64,000 nucleotides of DNA from Sediminibacterium sp. (lineage in GTDB: Bacteria > Bacteroidota > Bacteroidia > B-17B0 > Aurantibacillaceae): NCBI GenBank assembly GCA_030054095.1, contig JASGCO010000021.1:1-64000 (forward strand), in the 5' to 3' direction. Position 1 is the stretch's first letter. Each line of letters starts with the position of its first letter. The translations under genes and the position numbers were made by a program. Shown here piece after piece: positions 55,294-64,000 of the stretch. Under the pieces are notes generated by a model. The model did no database searches and was not told the origin of the DNA. It was given only the letters and a program-made list of their open reading frames with translations.

Positions 55294-56184
55294 TCAGCTT
55301 TTACTCCATTTGTCGCCAATAATAGCCTGAAGTGCCTGAGGGACTATTTTATACTGAACACGGGGTAACTCCATGGCGGGCTCACCATCAAAATGAATGG
55401 TATCGTTCTGATCTCTTTCTATAATTAACTCGCTGGCCGTAAATGTTTCTACCAAAGCCGAAGTATGCGCTTTTTTTCGCAGTGTTTTGGCTACCAAACC
55501 AATGGCTGACACCAGATTAACCGGTTGCAGGATAACGACATGAAACAATCCATCTTGCATACTGGCCTGTGGTGCAATGTAAAAATCGTTGCCATATTGT
55601 CCGGCATTAGCTACTGTAATTAAAAACGCTTTCCGGCGAAGGGTTTGTCCGTTAATGTGAATGGTATAATTTTTGGCTTTATAGCGCCGGTACTCGCTCA
55701 AACTGATTCTGACATAATTCTTTAATCCGCGTTTGGCGCTGGTGGCAAATAAGTTACCAATATGCGCGTCGAATCCAACACCACTGGTACAAAAGAAAGG
55801 AGTAGCGTTTACTGTTCCATAGTCAATTGCTATGCTTTTTCCGGCAGCAATTTGCTGAATGGCTTTTTCGATATGCATTGATAAGCCCAGAGATCTGGCT
55901 AATCCATTTCCCGATCCCACTGGCACAATGCCCAGCCGGATTGGGGTTCCGGCAATACTTTTAGCAATCTGGTTAACGGTTCCATCGCCTCCTACCGCTA
56001 CCACATCGGTATAACCATCATTCTGTATGGCGCGTAATATTTCTGTAAAGTGATTACGGTCCTTCCACACTACGATCAGATAATTAATGTCAGCCGGAAA
56101 AAACTGCTCTATTGTCCGGATAATCTTTTCAGATATTTTTTTCCCTGCATTGGGATTAACTACAAATAAAACGTTACGATTCAT
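55294..56184 (-). CDS. Diacylglycerol kinase-family lipid kinase (YegS/DagK-like)
   Basis: A 296-residue enzyme with a DAGK catalytic domain: LFVVNPNAGKK at the start, the ATP-binding VAVGGDGTVNQIAKSI (about 62-78) and PVGSGNGLARSLG (about 88-100), and a C-terminal beta-sandwich with FCTSGVGFDAHIG and the FHFDGEP-like IHFDGEPAMELP. It phosphorylates a lipid such as diacylglycerol or a sphingoid base; the latter would fit the SPT-like gene elsewhere in this window, but this is inference. Confidence 0.88.
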   Translation of the reverse strand: MNRNVLFVVNPNAGKKISEKIIRTIEQFFPADINYLIVVWKDRNHFTEILRAIQNDGYTDVVAVGGDGTVNQIAKSIAGTPIRLGIVPVGSGNGLARSLGLSMHIEKAIQQIAAGKSIAIDYGTVNATPFFCTSGVGFDAHIGNLFATSAKRGLKNYVRISLSEYRRYKAKNYTIHINGQTLRRKAFLITVANAGQYGNDFYIAPQASMQDGLFHVVILQPVNLVSAIGLVAKTLRKKAHTSALVETFTASELIIERDQNDTIHFDGEPAMELPRVQYKIVPQALQAIIGDKWSKS

Positions 56185-56311
56185 GTGCCGCTAAATTAAT
56201 TAAAAAATTACGGTGCACCTTTACGCCAGTGTTTAAATTAAACATTCGCTAACAATTCACTCACGTTACAACTACACCTTGTGCCGAACTTTGCCGCATA
56301 ATTATAAGTTC

Positions 56312-57235
56312 ATGAAAAACGTTTTTATCACAAGTATTGGTTTTAGTATCATTATAAGTTTTGTTTTATCAAATTGCAACCCGAGTCATACCGCCCCTAG
56401 CCCTATGCGTTTCTTAATAAAAGGGTCCGATACAGAGTACGGTTTAGTAAAAGACCTTTGCGCGACTTTTAATAAGCAACTTCATAACGACAGCATTAGC
56501 TTTGACATCAGTGGAGGCGGTACTTCAACCGGTTTTAAAGCCCTCATTAACAATGAAACTGATCTGGCTAACGCTTCGCGGGAGGCAACGGATAAAGAAG
56601 AACAACTTCTGAAAAAAAACGGCATAGAAACCCTGAGGGTTATGTTTGCCACAGACGCGATTGCCGTTATCACCCATCCTGAATTAGGTGTAGATAGTCT
56701 ATCGCTCGATGAACTATCCGGTATTTTTACAGGACGCATTACCAACTGGAAACAAGTAGATGGCCCAGATTTAAAGATTAACATACATAGCCGTAATTAC
56801 CTTTCGGGAACATATTTCTATTTTAAAGAAAAAATTATACGCGGTGAATTTAAGACCGATGTGTGGTTTTACGAAAGCAATGCCGATATCGTAGATGCCG
56901 TTACCCGCGACAGAGGAGGCATTGGTTACGTTGGTTCGGGTTTTTTAATGGATCGCGAAGGAAAACCCAGCCGCCAGATATGGGCAATGCCAATACATAT
57001 TGATGAACAGCACAGTGCCGTTTCACCTTATCAGGTTGAACTGGTAAAACAAGGAGAATACCCACTTACCCGGCCTCTTTATCAATACCTCAAAAAACCG
57101 TTCCACGCATCTCTTGAGCAGCTTGTTTTGTTTGAACTCAGTGGTTCAGGTCAGGAAATAATCCGTTCGCATGGTTATTTTCCCATTAATGATTATCAAA
57201 AAGAGATTAATACATTAAAAGGTTTAAACTTTTAA
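56312..57235 (+). CDS. PstS-like phosphate-binding lipoprotein
   Basis: A 307-residue lipoprotein (signal ending in LSNC lipobox) of the PBP-like family used by phosphate ABC transporters. The N-terminal IKGSDTEYGLVKDLCATF and SGGGTSTGFKALINNETDLA and the middle LDELSGIFTGRITNWKQV, NIHSRNYLSGTYFYF and DRGGIGYVGSGF match PstS. It probably captures phosphate in the periplasm; no PstCAB genes are adjacent. The ATG at 56312 is chosen because the upstream codons (from 56279) precede a normal signal peptide. Confidence 0.85.
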   Translation: MKNVFITSIGFSIIISFVLSNCNPSHTAPSPMRFLIKGSDTEYGLVKDLCATFNKQLHNDSISFDISGGGTSTGFKALINNETDLANASREATDKEEQLLKKNGIETLRVMFATDAIAVITHPELGVDSLSLDELSGIFTGRITNWKQVDGPDLKINIHSRNYLSGTYFYFKEKIIRGEFKTDVWFYESNADIVDAVTRDRGGIGYVGSGFLMDREGKPSRQIWAMPIHIDEQHSAVSPYQVELVKQGEYPLTRPLYQYLKKPFHASLEQLVLFELSGSGQEIIRSHGYFPINDYQKEINTLKGLNF

Positions 57236-57327
57236 ACCTTATTCATGCTGTTACAGATGATATGGCAAGGAGCCAGAGAAAAACGTTACAGAACCTCTAT
57301 TAACATACCGCTTTAGTTTCAAAGTCT

Positions 57328-57335
57328 TATCTTTG
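57328..57335 (+). promoter_or_regulatory. -7 element of aroC
   Basis: A perfect TATCTTTG, 6 bp before the aroC ATG at 57342. No TTTG at normal -33 spacing. Confidence 0.5.
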
Positions 57336-57341
57336 TGAACT

Positions 57342-58421
57342 ATGGCAGGTAATTCTTTTGGCACGCTTTTTCGCTTAACAAGTTTTGGAGAAAGCCATGG
57401 TGCCGCAATTGGTGGTGTACTGGATGGTTGCCCTCCGGGTATTGTAGTAGATATGGCGTTTATAGCCGGTGAAATGGCTCGCCGCAAACCCGGTCAGTCT
57501 GCCTTAACCACTCCCCGAAAAGAAAATGATACCGTTGAATTCTTATCTGGCATTTTTGAGGGGAAAACAACCGGAACGCCAATTGGGTTTATAATCCGGA
57601 ACGCAGACACCCAATCGGGGGATTATTCGGAAATAAAAAGTGTATTCCGGCCCGGTCATGCCGATTATACTTACGAGCAAAAATATGGTACACGCGATTA
57701 CAGAGGTGGCGGCAGAAGCAGTGCCAGAGAAACGGCCTGTCGTGTTGTGGCCGGCGCTATCGCTAAGTTACTCTTAAAGCATTATGGTATTACAATTCAG
57801 GCTTACGTAAAACAAACCGGTTCTGTAAAACTGGAACTGGCACCTGAACAACTCGATTTAAGTTATACAGAACAAACCCCCGTGCGTTGTCCGCATCTTG
57901 AAACAGCCCAACGTATGATAGAACTGATAGAAGCGGTAAAAGCGGAAGGAGACAGTATTGGCGGTGTTATTCAGTGTATCATCACTAATGTACCGGCCGG
58001 ATTGGGGGAGCCTGTTTTTGATAAACTACACGCCCAGTTGGGCAAAGCCATGTTAAGTATTAACGCTGCCAAAGGGTTCGAGATTGGAAGCGGGTTCGAT
58101 TCAGTAAACTTTAAAGGATCGGAATTGAATGATGTATTTGAAACAACCAATGGCAAAATTGTAACCAAAAGCAATCACAGTGGAGGCATTCAGGGAGGAA
58201 TCAGCAATGGCATGCCCGTGTACTTTCAGGTGGCCTTTAAACCGGTTTCTACCATTATGAAACCTCAGCAAAGTATCAATCTACAGGGTGAACAAACCGT
58301 TTTAACACCCAAAGGCCGGCACGACCCATGCGTTTTGCCCAGAGCAGTACCTATTGTAGAAAGCATGGCAGCCCTTGTTATAGCAGACTTTCTGCTACTT
58401 CAAAAAACATTACAGCATTAA
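57342..58421 (+). CDS. aroC: Chorismate synthase
   Basis: A 359-residue enzyme making chorismate from EPSP with reduced FMN, the last step of the shikimate pathway. The signatures are [20 protein letters not shown] near the start, [17 protein letters not shown] in the middle and [20 protein letters not shown] at the end. Length and motifs are normal. It is a single gene between the PstS-like gene and a convergent response regulator. Confidence 0.97.
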   Translation: MAGNSFGTLFRLTSFGESHGAAIGGVLDGCPPGIVVDMAFIAGEMARRKPGQSALTTPRKENDTVEFLSGIFEGKTTGTPIGFIIRNADTQSGDYSEIKSVFRPGHADYTYEQKYGTRDYRGGGRSSARETACRVVAGAIAKLLLKHYGITIQAYVKQTGSVKLELAPEQLDLSYTEQTPVRCPHLETAQRMIELIEAVKAEGDSIGGVIQCIITNVPAGLGEPVFDKLHAQLGKAMLSINAAKGFEIGSGFDSVNFKGSELNDVFETTNGKIVTKSNHSGGIQGGISNGMPVYFQVAFKPVSTIMKPQQSINLQGEQTVLTPKGRHDPCVLPRAVPIVESMAALVIADFLLLQKTLQH

Positions 58422-58440
58422 ACAGTAATATTCCGAAGGT

Positions 58441-58851
58441 TTAAAATTTACCGTTGATGGCGTTAAGTAATTTTTCTACTGAAAGTGGTTTTTCGAGATA
58501 CCCCATTACAAAATTAAAACGGCTCGATTTTTCGACATCTACTTTTAGATTTGAAGACGTTAGCATTACCACATATAAGTAATCCAGTATCTTCAGTTCG
58601 TCTTCTTCCATTGACTCTAATACTTCCAACCCATCCATTCCCGGCATTTTTATATCTAACAGCATCAAAATTTTAAAATCATCGCTGGTTGGCTGAATGG
58701 TTTTTATATGCGCAATGGCATCTTCTCCGTTATTAAAAACCCTGGCCGGGGCCGACCATTTCAAATCGTTAATAACATCTTCATTGTAAAAATTTGTAGT
58801 ATCGTTATCATCGACCAGAATGATCTGATCAAATTTTAGTGTAGTGTCCAT
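58441..58851 (-). CDS. Single-domain response regulator (CheY-like)
   Basis: A 136-residue receiver domain without an output domain. The acidic pair is in ILVDDNDTTNF, the phosphorylation Asp in MLLDIKMPGMDG (about residue 66), the Thr/Ser in VVMLTSSNL and the Lys in GYLEKPLSVEK. It would act by protein-protein contact downstream of a histidine kinase that is not nearby. A -7 TACATTTG on its strand lies at 58862-58869, 10 bp before the start. Confidence 0.88.
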   Translation of the reverse strand: MDTTLKFDQIILVDDNDTTNFYNEDVINDLKWSAPARVFNNGEDAIAHIKTIQPTSDDFKILMLLDIKMPGMDGLEVLESMEEDELKILDYLYVVMLTSSNLKVDVEKSSRFNFVMGYLEKPLSVEKLLNAINGKF

Positions 58852-58861
58852 AAGTAATAAT

Positions 58862-58869
58862 CAAATGTA
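58862..58869 (-). promoter_or_regulatory. -7 element of the response regulator gene
   Basis: On the minus strand this reads TACATTTG, a perfect match, 10 bp before the ATG at 58851. Confidence 0.5.
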
Positions 58870-58922
58870 CTAAAAAGTTTCTAAAAGCGATTGTGGCTTC
58901 AAAAAGTAGAGGTTTTTGTCTG

Positions 58923-59978
58923 TTACTGAGACGCTTTTCTGTTTTCCTTTGCAATAAGAATAAATACCGGGAAATGATCACTGTACCCGCCCGTATAAGA
59001 TCCGCCACTATAGGTGCGGAAAGGATAGCCTTTAAAATTACCAAAGTCGCTTTTCAGGAAGGGCTTATTAAAAATACGTACGTTATAATATTGCCAGGTA
59101 CTGAAATCGCCCGGAACACATGCTTTGCTCAGAAGAATCTGATCAAACAGGTTCCAGCTATCCTGCCATGCCAATGTGCCTATCCCGTCCTGATAAGGTT
59201 TTTCCATAGGATTGAAATAATAATCCTCTTTTGCTTTTTTAATATCCGCGTAAGTTTTAATGACTTCTTTCACACACACATTAACCGGATCATCATTTAA
59301 ATCGCCCATAATTACCACTTTGGCCTGTGGATTGGCGCCGGTAATACTATCTGCAATATGCCGGGCCACCCGGGCGGCTTCATTACGGTTAGGACGACTG
59401 GCCAGTTCTCCTCCCCGGCGGCTGGGCCAGTGATTAACCAATACACTAAGTGGTTCTCCATTAAATAAACCACTTACCACCAATATGTCGCGCGTTTTAT
59501 GACTGGTATCTGTTTTTAAGGTAACATGGTAGCTAACAGCCTTTACAACCTTGAAATAGCGAGGATTATAAATGAAACTCGGATCTACGCCACGCGCATC
59601 CGGACCTTCAATATGTACTATCTGATAATTACGGTTTTTAAGTCGGGGCGATTTAACCAAATCCTGCACCACACTCTTGTTTTCAATTTCACATAGCCCT
59701 AAAATGGCTAATCCATCAGGTGTAACATCGGTAGCCATTTGAGCAATCACTTCTGCCAAACGATCAATTTTGACCCAGTAACGCTCTCCATTCCAGGCAT
59801 TTGTGCCACCAGGTGTAAATTCTTCGTCATTTTTCCATTGGTCGTTCAGGGTATCATATAAGTTTTCTACATTCCAGAAACCAATACCACTTATAAAATA
59901 ATTTTTGTTTTTATCCAGCTTCTGGGCGTTTAGCCCAATCCCTAACAACAACAACAGGAGTAAACTAATTTTCTTCAT
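58923..59978 (-). CDS. Secreted endonuclease/exonuclease/phosphatase (EEP) family protein
   Basis: A 351-residue enzyme with a signal peptide (KKISLLLLLLLGIGLNAQ) and the DNase-I-like EEP domain. Catalytic landmarks are GFWNVENLYDT, ILGLCEIENKSVV (metal Glu), LVNHWPSRRGG (His), IMGDLNDDP (Asp/Asn) and SDHFPVFILI (final Asp-His). Related secreted proteins degrade extracellular DNA or nucleotides. It is divergent from the TonB-dependent receptor gene with 156 bp between them; that receptor and the OB-fold lipoprotein after it fit a joint role in nucleic-acid or phosphate uptake. Confidence 0.88.
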   Translation of the reverse strand: MKKISLLLLLLLGIGLNAQKLDKNKNYFISGIGFWNVENLYDTLNDQWKNDEEFTPGGTNAWNGERYWVKIDRLAEVIAQMATDVTPDGLAILGLCEIENKSVVQDLVKSPRLKNRNYQIVHIEGPDARGVDPSFIYNPRYFKVVKAVSYHVTLKTDTSHKTRDILVVSGLFNGEPLSVLVNHWPSRRGGELASRPNRNEAARVARHIADSITGANPQAKVVIMGDLNDDPVNVCVKEVIKTYADIKKAKEDYYFNPMEKPYQDGIGTLAWQDSWNLFDQILLSKACVPGDFSTWQYYNVRIFNKPFLKSDFGNFKGYPFRTYSGGSYTGGYSDHFPVFILIAKENRKASQ

Positions 59979-60134
59979 CGTGCACGAATATACTACAAAG
60001 CTCTTAACAAATATCCGGCCTAGTTTTACAGAATTGTTAACGGAATGGCATTCTGTTTTAACTTTTCACTATCTTTTAACATATTTTACAGGATTAGTCT
60101 TAAATTCAGTACATTAGTAGTCCTTTTTTAAAGT

Positions 60135-62657
60135 ATGATTAAACACTATTTTCTAACCGGTTGCATGCTGGCAGGCATTGTTCTGACACAGGCACAAACC
60201 GATTCTACCCATGTTACCGATAACCAAAGTGACACTACCAAAACCACTTCTGAATTACCATTGTTCAGTACCAGTGGTGGCGAAGCGGAAGCAGATCTGG
60301 AACAACAGGATGTATCGTCTTTGTTGCAATCAAGTCGCGATGTATTTGCACAATTCAGCAGTTTCCATTTTGGTGTAGGCCGTTACCGTATGCGTGGGCT
60401 TCAGGCTGAAAATCAACTAGTAATGATTAATGGTAACAATGTTAATAATCTGGAAACCGGTTTTAGTGTATGGAGTAGTTGGGGGGGCTTAAACGACGTA
60501 ACCCGTTTTGTAGAAAACCGCTTTGGATTAGCGCCTTCGCGCGTAGGCTTTAGCGGTGCCGGTGGGTACACCAATATCGAATCGAAGGCATCTTCGTTTC
60601 GTAAAGGAACCCGTATTTCCTATGCCTTTTCTAATCGTATTTTCCGTCACCGGGTAATGGTGACCCACTCTACCGGAATGATGCAGAACGGATGGGCACT
60701 TACAGTATCAGCCTCTACCCGGCAGGGTGATAACGTATATGTGCCAGGTACCTACTTTAATGCCAACGCGTTTTACGTTTCCTTAGACAAACGCCTAAAT
60801 GACAAACACTTACTTTCACTCACTTCATTTGTAGCTCCTATTGAGCAAGGCCGTGCCAGTCAGGAAATTCAGGAAGCGTATGACTTGGCGGGCACTAATT
60901 ATTACAACAGTAACTGGGGCTTCCAGAATGGTAAAGCGCGTAATGCTTCCGTTAGCCGAACTCAAAGGCCTATGGCCATGTTATCGCACCATTTTAATAT
61001 TAATACCGCCACTAAGTTAACCACTTCCCTGTTCTTCAATTTTGGGAAAAACAGCCTTACGGGCTTAAACTGGAATAATTCCCCGAATCCTCGCCCGAAT
61101 TATTATCGTTATTTACCAAGCTATTTTTACAGCATTAACGAAACCGCGCAGGGCGATGCGCAAAAAGAACTGTGGTTAAACGATGTTAATACTCGCCAGA
61201 TTAACTGGGATCGTTTAATAGCCATGAATCAGTCTAACCTGTATTCTTTACCGGGTACCGGCATTAACACCAGTGAAAAACGCAGCCGCTATATTCTGGA
61301 GCGCCGTATTCAGAATCTTCAGAACATCGGTTTTAATACCATTTACAATACACGACTTGATAACTTATTTATCAGTGCCGGTTTAAATGCCAATATCTAC
61401 AAAAACAATTACTACAAAGAAGTTGAGGATTTACTGGGAGGTACCTTTTGGCTGGATGTGGATCAGTTTGCTCAGGATCAGGGTGTAACCGCCAATTTTG
61501 CTTCCAATAATCTGGACGATCCTAACCGGCCTATCCGCAAGGATGACAAATTCGGCTACGATTATTTCATTAACATTAACCGGATAGAAGGTTGGGGACA
61601 AGCGGAATACACACTTAATAATTTTGATTTTTATGGTGCTTTAAGTTTATCTAACAGTTCTATACAAAGAGACAGTAAAGTAGCTAATGGTAAGTTTCCG
61701 GAAACAAGTAAAGGTAAAGGCGAAAAAAAATCATTTTTTAATTACGGCATAAAAGGAGGTTTAACTTATAAATTTAATGGCCGTTTGTTTGCTACGGCTA
61801 ATGTAGCTTATCTTACCCGTACCCCCGAAGCCAACAATATCTTTATGTCGCCTCAAACCCGTTCTGACATAATTAAAGGGGTAAGCAGCGAAGAAGTGTT
61901 AAGTTATGATGTTAACTTCCACGTAAAATATCCTACACTAAAGGTTCGCGCGACTTATTATAACAATATGATAAACAATCAGATATACTCAAGAGGATAC
62001 TGGTATGATATTGCCAACACCAATGTGACCTATATTATGACCGGAGTAAATCAGAAATTTGAAGGAATAGAATTAGGCGTTGAAAAAACACTTTTTACCT
62101 CTCATGTTATTCAGGCCGCTGTTGGAATTTCGGATAATATCTATACCAGCCGGCCTATAGCCAGTGCTATTTTGTATAATAGTACCGAAAACTTATTTGA
62201 TAACCGTACGGTATATCTGAAAAATTATAAGGTGGGTGGCAGTCCTCAAAATGTAATGGGCATTGGCTACCGCTATGTTGCCCGTAAGTTCTGGTCAGCC
62301 GGTATTGCGTTCAGTTATTTTGATGGCATTTATCTGGAGCCTAATCCGGACCGCCGTACGGCAGAAGCTTTGGAAAAGTACACTAGTTCTGATCCGCAAT
62401 ACGGTGAAATTACCAAACAGGATAAGTTACCGTCTAACTTTACTATTGACCTGAATGCCAGCAAATCTTGGCGTATTCAGCGCAACTACTTTTTATCTTT
62501 AAATGCCGGGATCAATAACCTGCTGGATAATACGGAATTCCGTACCGGTGGTTTTGAACAGTTACGCTGGGATAACTCACTGCCGCAACGTTTCCCCAAC
62601 CGGTATAATTACGCATTCGGTCGCACCTATATGCTGTCGGTAAATTTCCGTTTTTAA
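60135..62657 (+). CDS. TonB-dependent outer-membrane receptor
   Basis: An 840-residue exported protein: signal peptide (FLTGCMLAGIVLTQAQ), a plug domain (about 50-170, VSSLLQSSRDVFAQFSSFHF, YRMRGLQAENQLVMINGNNV) and a 22-strand barrel ending in the YMLSVNFRF terminal strand. The N-terminal carboxypeptidase-regulatory module common in SusC-type receptors is absent, so this is not a canonical SusC. The adjacent DUF5689 lipoprotein and the divergent EEP enzyme suggest uptake of nucleotides or phosphate; the ligand is not directly readable. Confidence 0.9.
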   Translation: MIKHYFLTGCMLAGIVLTQAQTDSTHVTDNQSDTTKTTSELPLFSTSGGEAEADLEQQDVSSLLQSSRDVFAQFSSFHFGVGRYRMRGLQAENQLVMINGNNVNNLETGFSVWSSWGGLNDVTRFVENRFGLAPSRVGFSGAGGYTNIESKASSFRKGTRISYAFSNRIFRHRVMVTHSTGMMQNGWALTVSASTRQGDNVYVPGTYFNANAFYVSLDKRLNDKHLLSLTSFVAPIEQGRASQEIQEAYDLAGTNYYNSNWGFQNGKARNASVSRTQRPMAMLSHHFNINTATKLTTSLFFNFGKNSLTGLNWNNSPNPRPNYYRYLPSYFYSINETAQGDAQKELWLNDVNTRQINWDRLIAMNQSNLYSLPGTGINTSEKRSRYILERRIQNLQNIGFNTIYNTRLDNLFISAGLNANIYKNNYYKEVEDLLGGTFWLDVDQFAQDQGVTANFASNNLDDPNRPIRKDDKFGYDYFININRIEGWGQAEYTLNNFDFYGALSLSNSSIQRDSKVANGKFPETSKGKGEKKSFFNYGIKGGLTYKFNGRLFATANVAYLTRTPEANNIFMSPQTRSDIIKGVSSEEVLSYDVNFHVKYPTLKVRATYYNNMINNQIYSRGYWYDIANTNVTYIMTGVNQKFEGIELGVEKTLFTSHVIQAAVGISDNIYTSRPIASAILYNSTENLFDNRTVYLKNYKVGGSPQNVMGIGYRYVARKFWSAGIAFSYFDGIYLEPNPDRRTAEALEKYTSSDPQYGEITKQDKLPSNFTIDLNASKSWRIQRNYFLSLNAGINNLLDNTEFRTGGFEQLRWDNSLPQRFPNRYNYAFGRTYMLSVNFRF

Positions 62658-62684
62658 TTTGTAAATTTAGTATAAGAAGTATTC

Positions 62685-63938
62685 ATGAAAAAACTAAGTA
62701 TTCCTTTATTAACTGTAGCCGCTTTAACTGCTGTGGTGTTTTCCTGCAAAAAAAAGGAAGATGTTACCCCTACCCGCGATCTGAGTCAGGGGAAAAATTA
62801 TACCATTGCTGATTTAAACGCTTTGGCTACCTGCACCAATGCCTGTGAAAAACGTTTCAGAGAAGATGCCTACCTTACCGCTATTGTAGCAGCTGATGAA
62901 ACCAGTGGAAACCTGTACGAAGAACTGTATGTTCAGGATGCTACGGGATCCATACATCTGGTATTAACTGATAACTCCTACTTTCTGATTGGTGATAAAA
63001 TCCGGATTAATCTTAAAGGATTGGATGTTGGTAAAAATAGCCAGTCGAATATGATTGAAATTGATTCTATCAATTATGAAAAGCAAATTGTAAAAACCGA
63101 TTCAAAGCAAGCGGTAACTATTACCGATCTTAATATTAACGAAATAACAAGCGCTAATTTTTCTCAGTTAGTTCGCTTAAACGGCGTCAGTTTTATTCCA
63201 GCCGATACCGCCAAATTGTGGGCAGATCCTATCACCAAAAATTCGGTAAACCGTACCATAAAGGATTGTGGTGGTGCCACCCTGATTGTTCGCACCAGTG
63301 GTTATGCTGATTTTGCAGGCGCTAAAACCCCGAAAGGAAATGGCAGCATGATAGGTATTGTTACCAATTATGGATCTACCAAACAATTTGTGGTAAGAAA
63401 TGTAAAAGAGGTAAACCTGAACGGAAGTGGCTGTGTTGTTTATCACAGCAAAGATTTTAACGACAACTCACTGACCAGTGGCGGTTGGAGCAATGTTAAC
63501 GTTACCAATACGAACACCGCATCCTTCTGGAACATCGGCACATTTACAACCTCTGCTAATCCTACCCTTTATGCCAAAGTGAGTGGGTTTATTGGTTCCG
63601 CTACCAATTCAGAGAATTGGCTGATTTCTCCTCCCATCAATTTGAGCACAGCTACCAATCCGGTACTACTTTTTCAAACAGCCGCTAAATTTGCCGGCCC
63701 TCCACTGGAAGTAAAAGTATCTACCAATTATACCAGCGGGGCTCCATCGGCAGCTACGTGGACGGATTTAAGCGCTGCTTTATCCTCTACCACAACCAGT
63801 TACGTATGGACTCCTTCGGGAACCATTTCGTTAAGTAACTTTAAAAGTACCACTACCCGTATAGCCTTTAAATACAGTAGTACTACAGCATCTGCCAGTA
63901 CCTATCAGGTTGACGATGTGATGATACGCGAAAATTAA
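62685..63938 (+). CDS. DUF5689 OB-fold lipoprotein with choice-of-anchor-like C-terminal domain
   Basis: A 417-residue lipoprotein with signal MKKLSIPLLTVAALTAVVFS and lipobox Cys (VVFSC, residue 21). The first half has the DUF5689 pattern with an OB-fold-like block (AYLTAIVAADETSGNLYEEL ... YVQDATGSIHLVL ... GDKIRINLKGLDVG), similar to the OB module of extracellular nucleases. The second half (from ~250) is a jelly-roll choice-of-anchor-J-like domain (YHSKDFNDNSLTSGGWSNVN ... NWLISPPINLS ... YQVDDVMIRE). It lies 27 bp after the TonB receptor gene and should be its surface partner. Confidence 0.85.
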   Translation: MKKLSIPLLTVAALTAVVFSCKKKEDVTPTRDLSQGKNYTIADLNALATCTNACEKRFREDAYLTAIVAADETSGNLYEELYVQDATGSIHLVLTDNSYFLIGDKIRINLKGLDVGKNSQSNMIEIDSINYEKQIVKTDSKQAVTITDLNINEITSANFSQLVRLNGVSFIPADTAKLWADPITKNSVNRTIKDCGGATLIVRTSGYADFAGAKTPKGNGSMIGIVTNYGSTKQFVVRNVKEVNLNGSGCVVYHSKDFNDNSLTSGGWSNVNVTNTNTASFWNIGTFTTSANPTLYAKVSGFIGSATNSENWLISPPINLSTATNPVLLFQTAAKFAGPPLEVKVSTNYTSGAPSAATWTDLSAALSSTTTSYVWTPSGTISLSNFKSTTTRIAFKYSSTTASASTYQVDDVMIREN

Positions 63939-63963
63939 TACGCATTCAAAAAAGCCATTTAAC

Positions 63964-64000
63964 ATGAAACATTATAAAATTTATACGTTTTTAAGCCTTG
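63964..64000 (+). CDS. Start of a further gene (truncated by window edge)
   Basis: An ATG at 63964, 25 bp after the DUF5689 gene, opens MKHYKIYTFLSL, which looks like the beginning of a signal peptide. It is probably the next member of the same operon. Nothing beyond twelve residues can be seen. Confidence 0.5.
   Translation, partial: MKHYKIYTFLSL

Overview
The window reads as chromosome of a member of the Bacteroidota. The evidence is repeated TANNTTTG-type -7 promoter elements, Por (type IX) secretion C-terminal domains, SprB-like repeats with a gliding-associated C-terminal domain, a TonB-dependent receptor beside a DUF5689 lipoprotein, a PorG/DUF6089-like barrel, a serine-palmitoyltransferase-like enzyme and a TspO/MBR-like membrane protein. 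No rRNA, tRNA, CRISPR array, transposase or integrase was recognised. The backbone is moderately AT-rich and dense; one island (about 35.9-40.8 kb) is clearly AT-richer in its genes.

Layout. 0-1.4 kb: tail of a membrane glycosyltransferase-like protein and a SAM methyltransferase; the first 55 bases of the window repeat exactly inside the methyltransferase, so the left edge may be an assembly junction. 1.4-7.4 kb (minus): TetR regulator, CutA-like protein, HlyB-type ABC exporter with a degenerate ATPase, HlyD adaptor with a perfect 195-bp internal tandem duplication, TolC channel. 7.5-35.9 kb: mostly housekeeping genes: TPR/SpoIIE phosphatase, pyrG, rimM, glycosyltransferase, secreted serine hydrolase, eno, citrate synthase, ZIP transporter, priA, SPT-like enzyme, rhomboid, SprB-repeat protein, TIGR02757 protein, then hpt-adk-obg-phosphohexomutase (minus), an ABC ATPase and a TauE-like exporter.

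35.9-40.8 kb: accessory island with a GC-rich hairpin, a type II restriction-modification system (controller protein, nuclease, adenine-type methyltransferase) with an 18-bp palindromic candidate C-box, and two small orphan genes each preceded by an inverted-repeat module ending in the same 13-mer. 40.8-46.6 kb: LolD-like ATPase, DASS transporter, fmt, WYL regulator with three small effector-type genes, rhodanese-thioredoxin lipoprotein.

46.6-64 kb: exported and surface proteins (lipoprotein, T9SS cargo, SPFH-GYF protein, PD40/SPOR protein, vWA protein), a diacylglycerol-kinase-family enzyme, a PstS-like lipoprotein, aroC, a response regulator, and a secreted EEP nuclease/phosphatase divergent from a TonB receptor and an OB-fold (DUF5689) lipoprotein. 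The last group looks like a nucleic-acid or phosphate scavenging unit.

The strongest candidates for something undescribed are the tripartite export locus whose ABC subunit has lost its ATPase motifs, and the adenylate kinase carrying a long histone-H1-like lysine/alanine tail.
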